Origin: an uncultured Prevotella sp.
GTDB lineage: Bacteria > Bacteroidota > Bacteroidia > Bacteroidales > Bacteroidaceae
DNA: 42,409 bases
Direction of reading: 5' to 3'
NCBI GenBank assembly: GCA_900539625.1
Contig: UQCW01000018.1
Span: 1-42,409, forward strand
Positions 25,689 through 34,477 of the stretch are shown piece after piece; positions within the stretch are counted from its first letter, which is position 1, and each line of letters starts with the position of its first letter. A program made the translations under genes and the position numbers. The notes beneath the pieces were generated by a model, which searched no databases, was not told where the DNA came from, and saw only the letters and a list, made by a program, of their open reading frames with translations.

Positions 25689-27728
25689 TCATTGAGGTCT
25701 TGCCACAAGATTTCCTTGACTGTCAACAAGTCCGTATGTTGTTCTCAACACGCGGAACTCCGTCCGTCTGTTTAGCGAGTTACACACCTCCTGTTGCTCC
25801 GGTTTCAGCTTCAGAATAAATTTTTCCGTAAGGACGTCATTTTCATGAAGGAAGGGATATTTTTCTGTCATTTTTTTTGACACGGTCTTCGGTTGGCTCT
25901 CGCCATAGCCCTTCGCTGTCAGTCTCTCTGCTTCAATACCGTGTTCCGTTAGATACTTGACAACACTCTCCGCACGGCGTTGTGACAATCTTTCATTATA
26001 TTCCGCACGTCCGCGGTAATCACAATGCGCACTCAATTCGATGGTGATGTTAGGGTTTTCCTTCAAAACCTTCACGAGGCGATCTAACGCCTCACGGGAA
26101 TTGTCCGTCAAGTCGGCCTTGTCGAATTCGTAATACACGCCGCGCACGAGGACCGGGATGCTGATTGAAGGCAAGGGAAATTGCAAGACATACTGGTGTT
26201 CTTTCTGCACCAGAGAGTCAACCGTCAGTTCTGCACGATAGTTCAGATACCCCTTGCACGTGGCCAGGAACAAGTATTTCCCACCTGGCGCCAACGGCTG
26301 CTCAAATGATCCTTCAAGATTGACTCCGATTTTCATATTGGTACCGTCGTTGCCCACCATATAAACCACAGCCTCAGGCAGTTCGTAGCCATCTTGTTCA
26401 TACACCCATCCCTTGACGCTCAGGAGTATCTCCGGGAACGAAAAACTGTAAATTTTGTCCCATCCGCGCCCTGCTGAAGCACGATTGGAGGAAAAGAAGC
26501 CGCGGTTGTGCAATCCCTCAAAGGTTATGCCGAAATCATCGCCGTTGCTGTTCATGGGATAAGGCAAATGCGCCACCTCCCAGTGTTTTGTCAAAGTGTC
26601 TTCTTTGGCGCGATACAAGTCAAGTCCGCCTAAATTCGGTTCGCGTCCGTCGGAGGAAAAATAGAGTTCCCCCGACGGACGGAAAGCAGGAAACATTTCG
26701 TTGCCTGGCGTATTGATCTCTGGTCCGAGATTCTCCACGACCCCGATGCCATGCCCTCCAACAACTGAGGCTCTCCAAAGGTCATAACCGCCATATCCTC
26801 CTGGCATGTCGGAAACGAAATAGAGCCACTTCCCGTCGGGCGAGAGCGCTGGATGGGCATACGACGACAGTGTGTCGGCTGTTATTTTCAACGCCTGCGG
26901 CTTACCCCATTTGGCATCGTTTCTTGTGGAAGTCCATATTTCCGCCATGCGCGGATACTGCGGGTCGGAACGACACACCGTGAAATACATCGTGTTTCCG
27001 TCCTCTGTGAAACACGCAGCGCCCTCGTCCCATTCCGAATTCAGTTCACCTTCTGCCGCCTCTGGACTTTTCCAATGTCCTTTTTCGTCCTTTTTCAAGC
27101 AATAGATGTCTCCAGGCTTCGTACCAGTTATGCCACTCATCTGTCCGCCCGTACCCGAATTTCGAGTGGAGGAAAAATAAACGGCAGAACCGTTACGATC
27201 TGAAAAAACCGGACAATAATCTGCCCTTGAACTGCTGAAGTTTTTGTCCAGTTTGACAGTATAAGCCGAACTGGCCTCTCGGATGGCGGGAGCTTTCTGC
27301 GAAGACCTGTATCCAGCAAGCGCCAACACATCTTCCGGATTCTTTTCAAGATATGCTTTATACTTCTCTTCCGCGCCTTTGTAATTGCCTGCATAGCGCA
27401 GCATGTCGCCCTGTTTGCGGAGCAACAAACTATCGGCATCGCCAAACCGCTCCGCATTCTTATAGGCCGCTAATGCGCGTCCCACATTTCCAAATGAACG
27501 GTAAGCTTCACCCATCTTGTAGGCCAACACCCCGCGCGAAGCACGCTCACGGGGTGATGTCTGCATATAGGCCCGCCTATACAAAGAAGCGGCCTCCTGA
27601 TATTCTCCAATGGCCATGGCGGCGTCAGCACGCCGCGTTGTGCGCTCGGCATTTGAACAAGCGCACAACGCAGACATGATGATAACGGGAACAAGCCCCT
27701 GTATGATTCTCTGAATACTGATACACAT
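25689..27728 (-). CDS. PorE-like OmpA family lipoprotein (type IX secretion system)
   Basis: This encodes a 679-residue lipoprotein whose domain order matches Porphyromonas PorE: a signal with lipobox near LCACS (Cys24), TPR units (about 27-145), PD40/WD-like beta-propeller repeats (about 150-430, for example SPDGKWLYFVSDMPGGYGGY), a carboxypeptidase-regulatory-like beta domain (about 435-520), and a C-terminal OmpA peptidoglycan-binding domain (ITIELSAHCDYRGRAEYNE, then RAESVVKYLTEHGI and GYGESQP). PorE anchors the type IX secretion machinery to peptidoglycan. It is cotranscribed with the MATE gene upstream (31-base gap), which is not known as a T9SS part. Other OmpA-TPR-PD40 proteins share this layout, so the PorE identity is likely rather than certain. 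Confidence 0.8.
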   Translation of the reverse strand: MCISIQRIIQGLVPVIIMSALCACSNAERTTRRADAAMAIGEYQEAASLYRRAYMQTSPRERASRGVLAYKMGEAYRSFGNVGRALAAYKNAERFGDADSLLLRKQGDMLRYAGNYKGAEEKYKAYLEKNPEDVLALAGYRSSQKAPAIREASSAYTVKLDKNFSSSRADYCPVFSDRNGSAVYFSSTRNSGTGGQMSGITGTKPGDIYCLKKDEKGHWKSPEAAEGELNSEWDEGAACFTEDGNTMYFTVCRSDPQYPRMAEIWTSTRNDAKWGKPQALKITADTLSSYAHPALSPDGKWLYFVSDMPGGYGGYDLWRASVVGGHGIGVVENLGPEINTPGNEMFPAFRPSGELYFSSDGREPNLGGLDLYRAKEDTLTKHWEVAHLPYPMNSNGDDFGITFEGLHNRGFFSSNRASAGRGWDKIYSFSFPEILLSVKGWVYEQDGYELPEAVVYMVGNDGTNMKIGVNLEGSFEQPLAPGGKYLFLATCKGYLNYRAELTVDSLVQKEHQYVLQFPLPSISIPVLVRGVYYEFDKADLTDNSREALDRLVKVLKENPNITIELSAHCDYRGRAEYNERLSQRRAESVVKYLTEHGIEAERLTAKGYGESQPKTVSKKMTEKYPFLHENDVLTEKFILKLKPEQQEVCNSLNRRTEFRVLRTTYGLVDSQGNLVARPQ

Positions 27729-27759
27729 AATAAAATACTTGCAATAACTGAGTAACTAT

Positions 27760-29103
27760 TCACTTTCCAGCTTTCATGCCGTTCAACGTATGGAGCGTGA
27801 TGGGAAGCGCCAAAGCAAAAGTGCAGACGTCACTTACCGACTGGCAAACTTCAAGTCCCGCTACCCCCCAAAGGGAGGGCAATATGCCAATCAGGGGGAT
27901 AAAAAACAAACCGCTACGTGCCGCCGCCACAAGATTTGCCCTCAAGGGTTTCCTGATTGTTTGCAAATACATGTTCGACAAACCAATCAGAGGCAGCAGG
28001 GGAAACGTCAGAAACTGCCAGCGCAGAGCGCGCGTGCCGATGTCTATGACCGTGGCATCGTTGCGAAACTCCCTAACTATTTCTGGGGCAAAAGCAAAGC
28101 CCGCCGCTGCAACAACGGAGAGGAAAATCGTGCCATATTTCACGCAGAAGAAAAAGCCCTCACGCACACGACGATAAAGTCCTGCACCGTAGCAAAAGCC
28201 ACATAGCGGCTGGAATCCTTGTCCAAATCCGATTATAGTAGCGAAGATAAAGAAGCAAAAACGCCCTACAATTGACATGGCGGCAATTGCAGCATCGCCA
28301 TATTTCCCAGCAACAACGTTGAGCGCCAGCGTTGACAACGAGGCAAGCCCCTGTCGCGAGAGTGATGGCGTGCCGCCAAACACAATTTCCTTCAGGAAAA
28401 TGCTGCGGAAAGCAAACAACGGAAGACAGATGCCGACACCTCCACCTCTAAACGACATACGAAACAGGATGAGAAAACCGACAACCTGACTGATGAGGGT
28501 TGCCATCGCAGCGCCGTGTATACCCATATCAAAACTGAAAATCAGCAGGGGGTCAAGCAATATGTTCAACACTGCTCCAGAGAGCACGCCGAACATGGCA
28601 TACATGGCGTTGCCTTGAAAACGCATCTGATTGTTGAGTGTGAAAGAGGTTGTCATAAAAGGAACGCCGAGCAAAACAATGCCCAGATAGTCCTTTGCAT
28701 ATGGGAGTATTGTGGGCGTTGATCCGAGTCCGATTGCAATCGGTTCCAAAAAAGACAAACCTATGATTGCCACAACACACCCTGTCATCCAACTTAAAAC
28801 AAGACCCGTTGTTGCCATCATCTGAGCGCGACGCACACATCTCGCACCCAAAGAACGCGATATAAAATTGCCTGATCCATGACCAAAGAAAAAGCCAACG
28901 GCCTGCACCACCGACATCATACTGAAAGCGATTCCAACAGCGGCCGTACTCTGCGTGTTGATACGTCCGACGAAATACGTGTCTGCCACATTATACGCGC
29001 TGGTTATCAGCATCGAAATGATTGTCGGTATTGCCATTGTCAATATCACACGCGATACCGGAGCTTTTGTCAAAAACACGTATTTATCTCTTCCTGTCTT
29101 CAT
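27760..29103 (-). CDS. MATE family efflux transporter
   Basis: This is an inner-membrane exporter of drugs or metabolites driven by a Na+ or H+ gradient. The 447-residue length and about twelve membrane segments in two halves fit the family. Typical features are the opening LTKAPVSRVILTMAIPTIIS, then TSAYNVADTYFVGRI in helix 1-2, GHGSGNFISRSLGA in the first half, and the repeat of this pattern in the second half (GFGQGFQPLCGFCYGAG). A strong promoter lies upstream (29123-29154). The PorE-like gene follows after 31 bases. The substrate cannot be predicted. Confidence 0.94.
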   Translation of the reverse strand: MKTGRDKYVFLTKAPVSRVILTMAIPTIISMLITSAYNVADTYFVGRINTQSTAAVGIAFSMMSVVQAVGFFFGHGSGNFISRSLGARCVRRAQMMATTGLVLSWMTGCVVAIIGLSFLEPIAIGLGSTPTILPYAKDYLGIVLLGVPFMTTSFTLNNQMRFQGNAMYAMFGVLSGAVLNILLDPLLIFSFDMGIHGAAMATLISQVVGFLILFRMSFRGGGVGICLPLFAFRSIFLKEIVFGGTPSLSRQGLASLSTLALNVVAGKYGDAAIAAMSIVGRFCFFIFATIIGFGQGFQPLCGFCYGAGLYRRVREGFFFCVKYGTIFLSVVAAAGFAFAPEIVREFRNDATVIDIGTRALRWQFLTFPLLPLIGLSNMYLQTIRKPLRANLVAAARSGLFFIPLIGILPSLWGVAGLEVCQSVSDVCTFALALPITLHTLNGMKAGK

Positions 29104-29122
29104 GAATTATCTTTGCTTGATG

Positions 29123-29154
29123 CAAAGTTAACATTTGGCGGGCTCTCCTGCAAA
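29123..29154 (-). promoter_or_regulatory. promoter of the MATE-PorE operon
   Basis: On the minus strand TTTG (29151-29154) is followed after 20 bases by TAACTTTG (29123-29130). This is a full Bacteroidetes -33/-7 pair, with the -7 element 19 bases before the MATE start codon. Confidence 0.75.
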
Positions 29155-29214
29155 TTAATTTCAGCCAAATGTGACTAACAGCCCCGTTCTCTATGTCTGT
29201 CAGCGAACGCTGCC

Positions 29215-29360
29215 CCGCATTCAACTGCGTCCGACTCCAAGCACAACTGCGTCTGGGCCCATGTGCAACTGCATCTGGGTCCACGTTCGAACGTATCTGG
29301 CCCCATGTGCAGTTGCATCTGCTCCCAGATTCGAACGCATCTGCTCCCACGTTCGCGGAC
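29215..29360. repeat. 22-bp tandem repeat array
   Basis: Six units of exactly 22 bases start at 29215, 29237, 29259, 29281, 29303 and 29325, with a partial seventh at 29347. Units begin CCA and end in CATCTG plus 3-4 bases. From unit 3 they alternate between a TGCAACTGCA/TGCAGTTGCA core (units 3, 5) and a GTTCGAACG-like core (units 4, 6, 7), so a 44-bp higher-order repeat is visible. Cores are near-palindromic. There are no spacers, so it is not a CRISPR. Because 22 is not a multiple of 3, most frames stay open, which creates false ORFs. It lies between the promoters of two divergent genes. Confidence 0.85.
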
Positions 29361-29452
29361 AAAAATAGGCATTAAACAAGCAAAATTGCAAGGTACAAAT
29401 ACCAAGATGGGTTGTAAAAGTATTAACTATCAAGCATTTGTCTACTTTCACA

Positions 29453-29483
29453 TTGATTATAATCAAAAAATTACATAACTTTG
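29453..29483 (+). promoter_or_regulatory. promoter of the DUF2582 gene
   Basis: TTG at 29453-29455 and TAACTTTG at 29476-29483 are separated by 20 bases. The -7 element is 39 bases ahead of the start codon. Confidence 0.7.
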
Positions 29484-29522
29484 TACCCAATAATTCCATT
29501 TAACATCACAAAATAGTCAATT

Positions 29523-29726
29523 ATGTTACAAGAAAAAGCTGGAGAAATCGCCGGAAAAATCTGGGAAACTCTCAACGAAAATGGTGAAATGTCGGGCAAG
29601 GATTTGAAGAAGGCTGTCAAAGCTAAATCCGAAAAGGAACTTTATCTCGGTTTGGGTTGGTTGCTCCGCGAAGACAAAATCGTCTGCACAGCCACAGACA
29701 AGGACTATAACTTCTCGCTTAAATAA
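29523..29726 (+). CDS. DUF2582 winged helix-turn-helix protein
   Basis: This is a 67-residue protein of the small winged-helix family DUF2582. Segments are EIAGKIWETLNENGEMSGKD (helices 1-2), LKKAVKAKSEKELYLGLGWL (recognition helix region) and LLREDKIVCTATDKDYNFSL (wing). Members are thought to bind DNA, but targets are unknown. It has its own promoter and terminator and so is a single-gene unit. The 22-bp array 160 bases upstream is a candidate binding site for it or for another regulator, which is speculation. Confidence 0.85.
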   Translation: MLQEKAGEIAGKIWETLNENGEMSGKDLKKAVKAKSEKELYLGLGWLLREDKIVCTATDKDYNFSLK

Positions 29727-29832
29727 TTCCAGCAACGAAGTTATAAGCCATTGGTACGAATCTTCATTTCCTCCTCTTTATCGCTTTCGACAGAAACATC
29801 CCTAAGCAAAGGAGGAATATCTACCTAAAAAG

Positions 29833-29870
29833 AAAGCCCTGGTCATTCTGACTCAGGGCTTTTGTTTTTT
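29833..29870 (+). terminator. terminator of the DUF2582 gene
   Basis: AAAGCCCTG (29833-29841) pairs with CAGGGCTTT (29854-29862) and is followed by TGTTTTTT. This is a standard intrinsic terminator about 105 bases past the stop codon. Confidence 0.85.
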
Positions 29871-29908
29871 ACCACAGAAAACAGATAGCAGAAAAAACTG
29901 ACACCTGC

Positions 29909-31372
29909 TTAATTTTGTTTCTCTTTTAGCGCTGGGATTCTCAACGCCGTCCCAACGACAATGTTGTCGGGATTCGAGATATTATTATACTGAACTATGT
30001 ATTTGGAAAACTCCTTATGGCCATAGATACGTCTGGCTATCATCGAAAGGGTCTCATTGGTCTTCACCTTATGGATGCTTTGTAAACCAGAGATGGAATA
30101 CTTTTTCTTTAGGCTGTAGGAAACTGCCAGTTCCTCTTTTTTTGCGCTATCCTTTTGTGTCGCCTCGACATTCTCTTTTGCCGACACGTTTTCGTTGTGC
30201 ATGGCGGCTACACTGTCTTTTTTATCTTCCTGCACGACTTTGGCTGAATCCCCTTCCGCCGCTGTCGCTGCATTTGCCGCCGTATCTGTGTTGTGCTGAT
30301 GGGTATTTACTACTTGGCTGGTATTGCTCCCTTCCTCACAAGGCGGACAAAAGACCTTGTAATAGCCAGCGAAATAGCTTAGCGCTAAAAGGATAGATAC
30401 AAACAAGAAGATGGCTATCACTTTCCACCAATTGGGACGCTGCATAGCGCGTGTCACTTTCAGGACATATCTGAACGGATAGGGCTTTCCCGTTGTGTGC
30501 GACACTCTTGAATAATAGGACTCTTCTTGATTGGCGTTATCTGACTCACAATCCGATCTACGAGCATCGGAGGCATGATGGAAGGCTGCATCAGCCGGCT
30601 CCACACTTTGAGACACAAACGCCAAATCTTTAGCATTCTCGGCATTATCATCCGTGGATTTTTTTTCCTTATCGAATGGTAATCCACCGTCTTCCACATC
30701 CGAGTCAACATGCCTATTAAAGTTCTCTGTTACCTCTGTACCCACTGCCTCATCCGAGGAAACGTCACCATCTGGATTGTCAACGCAGTTTTGGCCAAGG
30801 CCATCGCCCAAAGAAGTCGATGGCTCTGGAGAAGCCACCTTGCTTTGCGCTGTCGCGACATCCCCCTGCTGCACCACATTTTCAGCCCCCCTCTGTGAAA
30901 GCAACGACAAATCTTCTTTTTCTGGCATTTCTTCATCAGACGATTCGTTCAACGAGTTCTGTCCGCCATCGGTCTCTTCCGTCTCCAGTGCCTGCTCCAT
31001 TTCTAAGATGTCGTCATTAGCAATAGAAGCCATTTCTTCCAAATTCGTTTCATCGTTGATAGCAACGGTTTGAAAATGGGCAAACGGACTATTAATCAAA
31101 TCCTTCAAATCGTTATCCGGAATGAAAGAGGCCTTTGCGTGACCACTGATTTGAATGCGTTCTCCAGTATTTACGTTAATGCTTTCACGATCTGATACGT
31201 TGATCAACTTAAACGTACCAAACCCCTTAATCTTGACATACTTATCTGCCAAGAGGCCCGCTTCAATGCATTCGAAAAAGATGCTGCAAAACTCATCCAG
31301 TTCTGTTTGTGAATAATCACCATTTTCAGCCATGCAGGCTATTATTTCTTGCAAGAGAGCATTTTTTTCCAT
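29909..31372 (-). CDS. HU-domain protein with membrane segment and LysM domain
   Basis: This encodes a 487-residue protein with three parts. Residues 1-103 form an HU/IHF-type DNA-binding domain (KYVKIKGFGTFKLINVSDRE, then NVNTGERIQISGHAKASFIP and LINSPFAHF). Residues about 104-300 are acidic and low-complexity. A single membrane segment lies at 317-335 (VIAIFLFVSILLALSYFAG), preceded by basic residues (KVTRAMQRPNWWK), which predicts the N-terminus inside. Residues about 345-425 are a Ala/Asp/Lys-rich linker, and 432-481 a LysM domain (VKTNETLSMIARRIYGHKEF, then NPDNIVVGTALRIPAL). So DNA binding would be cytoplasmic and peptidoglycan binding periplasmic. A stand-alone HU gene lies 179 bases upstream. 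Confidence 0.88.
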   Translation of the reverse strand: MEKNALLQEIIACMAENGDYSQTELDEFCSIFFECIEAGLLADKYVKIKGFGTFKLINVSDRESINVNTGERIQISGHAKASFIPDNDLKDLINSPFAHFQTVAINDETNLEEMASIANDDILEMEQALETEETDGGQNSLNESSDEEMPEKEDLSLLSQRGAENVVQQGDVATAQSKVASPEPSTSLGDGLGQNCVDNPDGDVSSDEAVGTEVTENFNRHVDSDVEDGGLPFDKEKKSTDDNAENAKDLAFVSQSVEPADAAFHHASDARRSDCESDNANQEESYYSRVSHTTGKPYPFRYVLKVTRAMQRPNWWKVIAIFLFVSILLALSYFAGYYKVFCPPCEEGSNTSQVVNTHQHNTDTAANAATAAEGDSAKVVQEDKKDSVAAMHNENVSAKENVEATQKDSAKKEELAVSYSLKKKYSISGLQSIHKVKTNETLSMIARRIYGHKEFSKYIVQYNNISNPDNIVVGTALRIPALKEKQN

Positions 31373-31551
31373 GTATAAAAACGGTTTGGGTTATATCTGA
31401 AAACTATTATTCTTAATCGAAAAGCTTGAGATCGGAGACAAATCAGCACCTTTCTTTCCATAGAAGAAAGACTACTCTCTCATCAAAATCCTTCCCCGAA
31501 ACGAGATGCCCTTCCATTCAAAAGCATCACAGTTCAGGACTTGCCGGAGCA

Positions 31552-31845
31552 TCAAGATTTACTGTCCGACAATTTCTTTATTTTATCTTTTAACATCAAG
31601 CTTGGCTTGAACGACAATGCAAGACGCGGAGGTACGAGCATCTTTTGCTTGGTATTGGGATTGGTTACAATTCGCTCCAATTTCTTCTTTACCTCAAAGG
31701 TGCCAAATCCCTGTATAGCCAAGCTGTCATCTTCACTCAAATGGCTGGCCATTTCTGTGACGAAGGCGCTAACCATTTGCTGGACATCTTTGGGGCTTTT
31801 GCCCAAGCGTGCGCTCATGCCAGCAATTAATTCTTTGTTATTCAT
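31552..31845 (-). CDS. HU family DNA-binding protein
   Basis: This is a 97-residue histone-like protein that bends and compacts DNA. It starts MNNKELIAGMSARLGKSPKD and has the dimer core LAIQGFGTFEVKKKLERIVT, followed by the arm-region motif NPNTKQKMLVPPRLALSFKP, where a Pro expected to intercalate into DNA is present. The full domain is present. It lies between rimO and the HU-LysM gene, all on the minus strand, in the order rimO, HU, HU-LysM. It is more like a general HU subunit than the N-terminal domain of its neighbour, which carries the NVNTGERI variant. Confidence 0.93.
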   Translation of the reverse strand: MNNKELIAGMSARLGKSPKDVQQMVSAFVTEMASHLSEDDSLAIQGFGTFEVKKKLERIVTNPNTKQKMLVPPRLALSFKPSLMLKDKIKKLSDSKS

Positions 31846-31991
31846 GACGTCTTATAATATATGTAGATGATCGAACGCTTTGTTGATGATAACGGCGGAT
31901 TCAATAGAATCCAACCGCCTGCCTAACATCTATTGCCATGAGAACTCCTCCTTACAAACAGACGTTCAAGACCAAAGCCGACCAAAGAGCA

Positions 31992-33302
31992 TCAGGCGCT
32001 CTGTTCAACAACTGTACCATAGAGATCGAACGTATCAGCCGAAACGATTTCCACTTGATAGAAGTCTCCTATATTCAACGCACCTTCGCTATGCGGAATC
32101 AACACCTCGCAGTCAACTTCAGGAGAATCGGCTTCGGTTCGTCCCACATAATAATCGCCCTCACGTCGGTCAATAATGGTTTTAAAGACCTTTCTTTCCT
32201 TTTGGGAGTTCAACTCCGTCATGATGCCTTCCTGCACCTTCATCACCCTGTCAAGCCGGCTCTGCTTGACATCCTCTGGAACATCATCTTCATAGTTAAT
32301 GGCAGCATAGGTGCCTTCTTCTTCGCTATATGCAAAGGCCCCCATTCTGTCGAACTTTGCCCACTTCACGAAGTCAATCAGCTCATCAAAATCAGCCTGG
32401 GTTTCACCTGGGAAACCAACCATAAGCGTTGTGCGCAAAGTGATTTCGGGAACATCTTCACGAATCTTTTTTATCAAACTGATGGTTTCTTCCTTCGTTG
32501 TATGACGCAACATGTTTGACAAGACGTGATCGCTGATATGCTGCAAGGCGATATCCAAATATTTGCAGACGTTTTGGTTACGACGAATCACTTCCAACAA
32601 ATCAACAGGGAAATTATTAGGGTACGCATAATGCAAGCGAATCCATTCCACCCCTTCTATCTTAGCCATTCTGTCAACCAGTTCAGCAATACATTGCTTG
32701 CCATACAGGTCAACGCCATAGAATGTCAGTTCCTGGGCAATAATCTGGAACTCCTTCACGCCTTTATGAACAAGACCCTCCACTTCCCGCAAAATATCTT
32801 CCATGGGTCGGCTCACATGCTTTCCCGTAATGATAGGTATGGCGCAATAGGCGCATTTCCGGTTGCATCCTTCCGCGATTTTGACATACGCATAGTGGGA
32901 AGGAGTTGTCACTGCGCGTGCCTCCACGGAATCACATCCACTTTCCATATTTAAATCCGAAAGCAGTTGCTTCCAATCGAATTTACCATAGAATTTGTCA
33001 ACTTCTGGAATTTCCTCCATCAGTTCATTTCTATAACGTTCAGATAGACACCCCATCACATAGACCTGATTAATCAAATCCTGCGCTTTCTTTTCACAGA
33101 GCGAAAGAATCATTTCTATGCTTTCTTCTTTAGCGTCACCTATGAATCCGCACGTATTCACAACGGCAATGTCGCCATGCAATTCGTCCGGATTGTGGAA
33201 CACATCTATCCCTGCCGACTTGAACATGGCCATCAGATGCTCTGAATCAACCAAATTCTTTGAGCATCCCATTGTAATTATATCAACTATATGACGAGGC
33301 AT
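31992..33302 (-). CDS. rimO: ribosomal protein S12 methylthiotransferase RimO
   Basis: This is a radical-SAM enzyme that adds a methylthio group to an aspartate of ribosomal protein S12. The 436-residue protein has the N-terminal cluster cysteines in TMGCSKNLVDSE (Cys13), VVNTCGFIGDAKEES (Cys51) and VMGCLSERY (Cys85). The radical-SAM motif is CNRKCAYCAIPIITG (Cys146, Cys150, Cys153), and there is a C-terminal TRAM domain. The spacing CxxxCxxC is canonical. ftsY lies 203 bases upstream on the same strand. Distinction from MiaB-type tRNA enzymes rests on the MGCSKN opening and TFYGVDLYG region. Confidence 0.95.
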   Translation of the reverse strand: MPRHIVDIITMGCSKNLVDSEHLMAMFKSAGIDVFHNPDELHGDIAVVNTCGFIGDAKEESIEMILSLCEKKAQDLINQVYVMGCLSERYRNELMEEIPEVDKFYGKFDWKQLLSDLNMESGCDSVEARAVTTPSHYAYVKIAEGCNRKCAYCAIPIITGKHVSRPMEDILREVEGLVHKGVKEFQIIAQELTFYGVDLYGKQCIAELVDRMAKIEGVEWIRLHYAYPNNFPVDLLEVIRRNQNVCKYLDIALQHISDHVLSNMLRHTTKEETISLIKKIREDVPEITLRTTLMVGFPGETQADFDELIDFVKWAKFDRMGAFAYSEEEGTYAAINYEDDVPEDVKQSRLDRVMKVQEGIMTELNSQKERKVFKTIIDRREGDYYVGRTEADSPEVDCEVLIPHSEGALNIGDFYQVEIVSADTFDLYGTVVEQSA

Positions 33303-33471
33303 TATCTTATTCTGTTTTCTTTACGTTAAACTAATAAGGGCTATCCTAAGAATTACATTTTGGAACGCATGTGACTGCGCTTGAACCATTGCTTCCTTCT
33401 AGGAAAACGATTCCGGCACACCAGTTTCTTAGAACACCCCAACGAATTACACTTTTGATGATTGATTATTA

Positions 33472-33503
33472 GGTGCAGAAAAATATGTTTTTTCTGCATC
33501 ACC
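33472..33503 (-). terminator. hairpin after ftsY
   Basis: TGCAGAAAAA (33474-33483) pairs with TTTTTCTGCA (33489-33498), with GGTG/CACC extending it across one bulge. It ends 3 bases from the ftsY stop codon. The stem is A/T-rich but no clear T-run follows on the minus strand, so termination is likely weak. Confidence 0.4.
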
Positions 33504-33505
33504 AT

Positions 33506-34477
33506 TCAAAGTTTCGAACCGCCAAACAAAGAATCAACGAACTCCTTTGAATTAAAAGGCTGAAGATCTGTCATTTTCTCTCCGAGTCCGATGTATTTTA
33601 CAGGCACCTTCAACAGATTGGAAATTCCTATCACGACACCACCTTTCGCCGTGCCGTCTAATTTCGTCACAGCCAAAGCCGTGACCTCCGTTGCCTTGAT
33701 AAACTGCTTGGCTTGTTCATAAGCATTCTGCCCTGTCGAGCCGTCCAACACGAGCAACACTTCATCTGGAGCCTCTGGCACGACCTTATGCATGACATTT
33801 TTAATCTTAGACAATTCATTCATAAGGTTCACCTTATTGTGCAAACGGCCGGCGGTGTCGATTATCACCACATCTGCCCCCGCAGCCTTGGCCGCACTGA
33901 TTGTGTCGAAAGCAACGCTTGCAGGATCGCTTCCCATCTGCTGCTTGATGACAGGAACGCCGATACGTTCGCCCCAAATTTCAAGTTGCTCGATGGCGGC
34001 GGCACGGAAGGTATCGGCGGCTCCTAAGTAAACCTTTTTCCCGATTGCCTTAAACTGATATGCCAATTTGCCAATGGTTGTTGTCTTCCCGACACCATTC
34101 ACGCCGACAACCATGATGACATAAGGCCTTCCAGTGTCGGGAAGCGTAAATCCGTCATGTCCGTCGTCGTTTCCGCTTTTCGTCAGCAATGCGCCTATCT
34201 CTTCTCTCAGAATCTCATTCAGTTCCGAAGTATTGACATACTTGTCCTTCGCAACACGGTCTTCAATCCTGTGAATAATTTCCAACGTTGTATCAACCCC
34301 GACATCCGATGTTATCAAGACGTCCTCCAAGTTGTCGAGCACTTCGTCGTCAACTTTGTCCTTTCCTGCAATTGCGCGAGCAATCTTCGAAAAGATGCCA
34401 ACCTTGGTTTTCTGCAAGCCGGAATCCAACGTTTCCTTCTTCTCCTTCTTTGAAAATAAACTACTGAAAATGCCCAT
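33506..34477 (-). CDS. ftsY: signal recognition particle receptor FtsY
   Basis: This is the membrane-associated SRP GTPase that docks ribosome-SRP complexes for co-translational insertion. The start MGIFSSLFSKKEKKE gives 323 residues and an amphipathic membrane-binding N-terminus. An upstream in-frame ATG (34522) adds unmatched sequence. Motifs: GVNGVGKTTTIGKLA (G1), DTFRAAAIEQLEIW (the SRP-type insertion box), DTAGRLHNKVNLMNEL (G3), TKLDGTAKGG (G4) and GLGEKMTDLQPF (G5). A long acidic A domain is absent, as is usual outside enterobacteria. A possible -7 element, TAAGTTTG (34656-34663, minus strand), lies about 180 bases upstream. Confidence 0.97.
   Translation of the reverse strand: MGIFSSLFSKKEKKETLDSGLQKTKVGIFSKIARAIAGKDKVDDEVLDNLEDVLITSDVGVDTTLEIIHRIEDRVAKDKYVNTSELNEILREEIGALLTKSGNDDGHDGFTLPDTGRPYVIMVVGVNGVGKTTTIGKLAYQFKAIGKKVYLGAADTFRAAAIEQLEIWGERIGVPVIKQQMGSDPASVAFDTISAAKAAGADVVIIDTAGRLHNKVNLMNELSKIKNVMHKVVPEAPDEVLLVLDGSTGQNAYEQAKQFIKATEVTALAVTKLDGTAKGGVVIGISNLLKVPVKYIGLGEKMTDLQPFNSKEFVDSLFGGSKL

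Noticed and set aside
29281..29345. tRNA-like GTTCGAA motifs
   Set aside because: The T-loop-like strings recur only as part of the 22-bp repeat, and no cloverleaf or acceptor stem can be drawn.
29215..29360. CRISPR array
   Set aside because: Units are contiguous without unique spacers, and no cas genes are present.
29171..29499. Several overlapping small ORFs on both strands over the 22-bp array
   Set aside because: A 22-base unit without stop codons cycles through all frames, so open frames arise automatically. None has a start region or family support.
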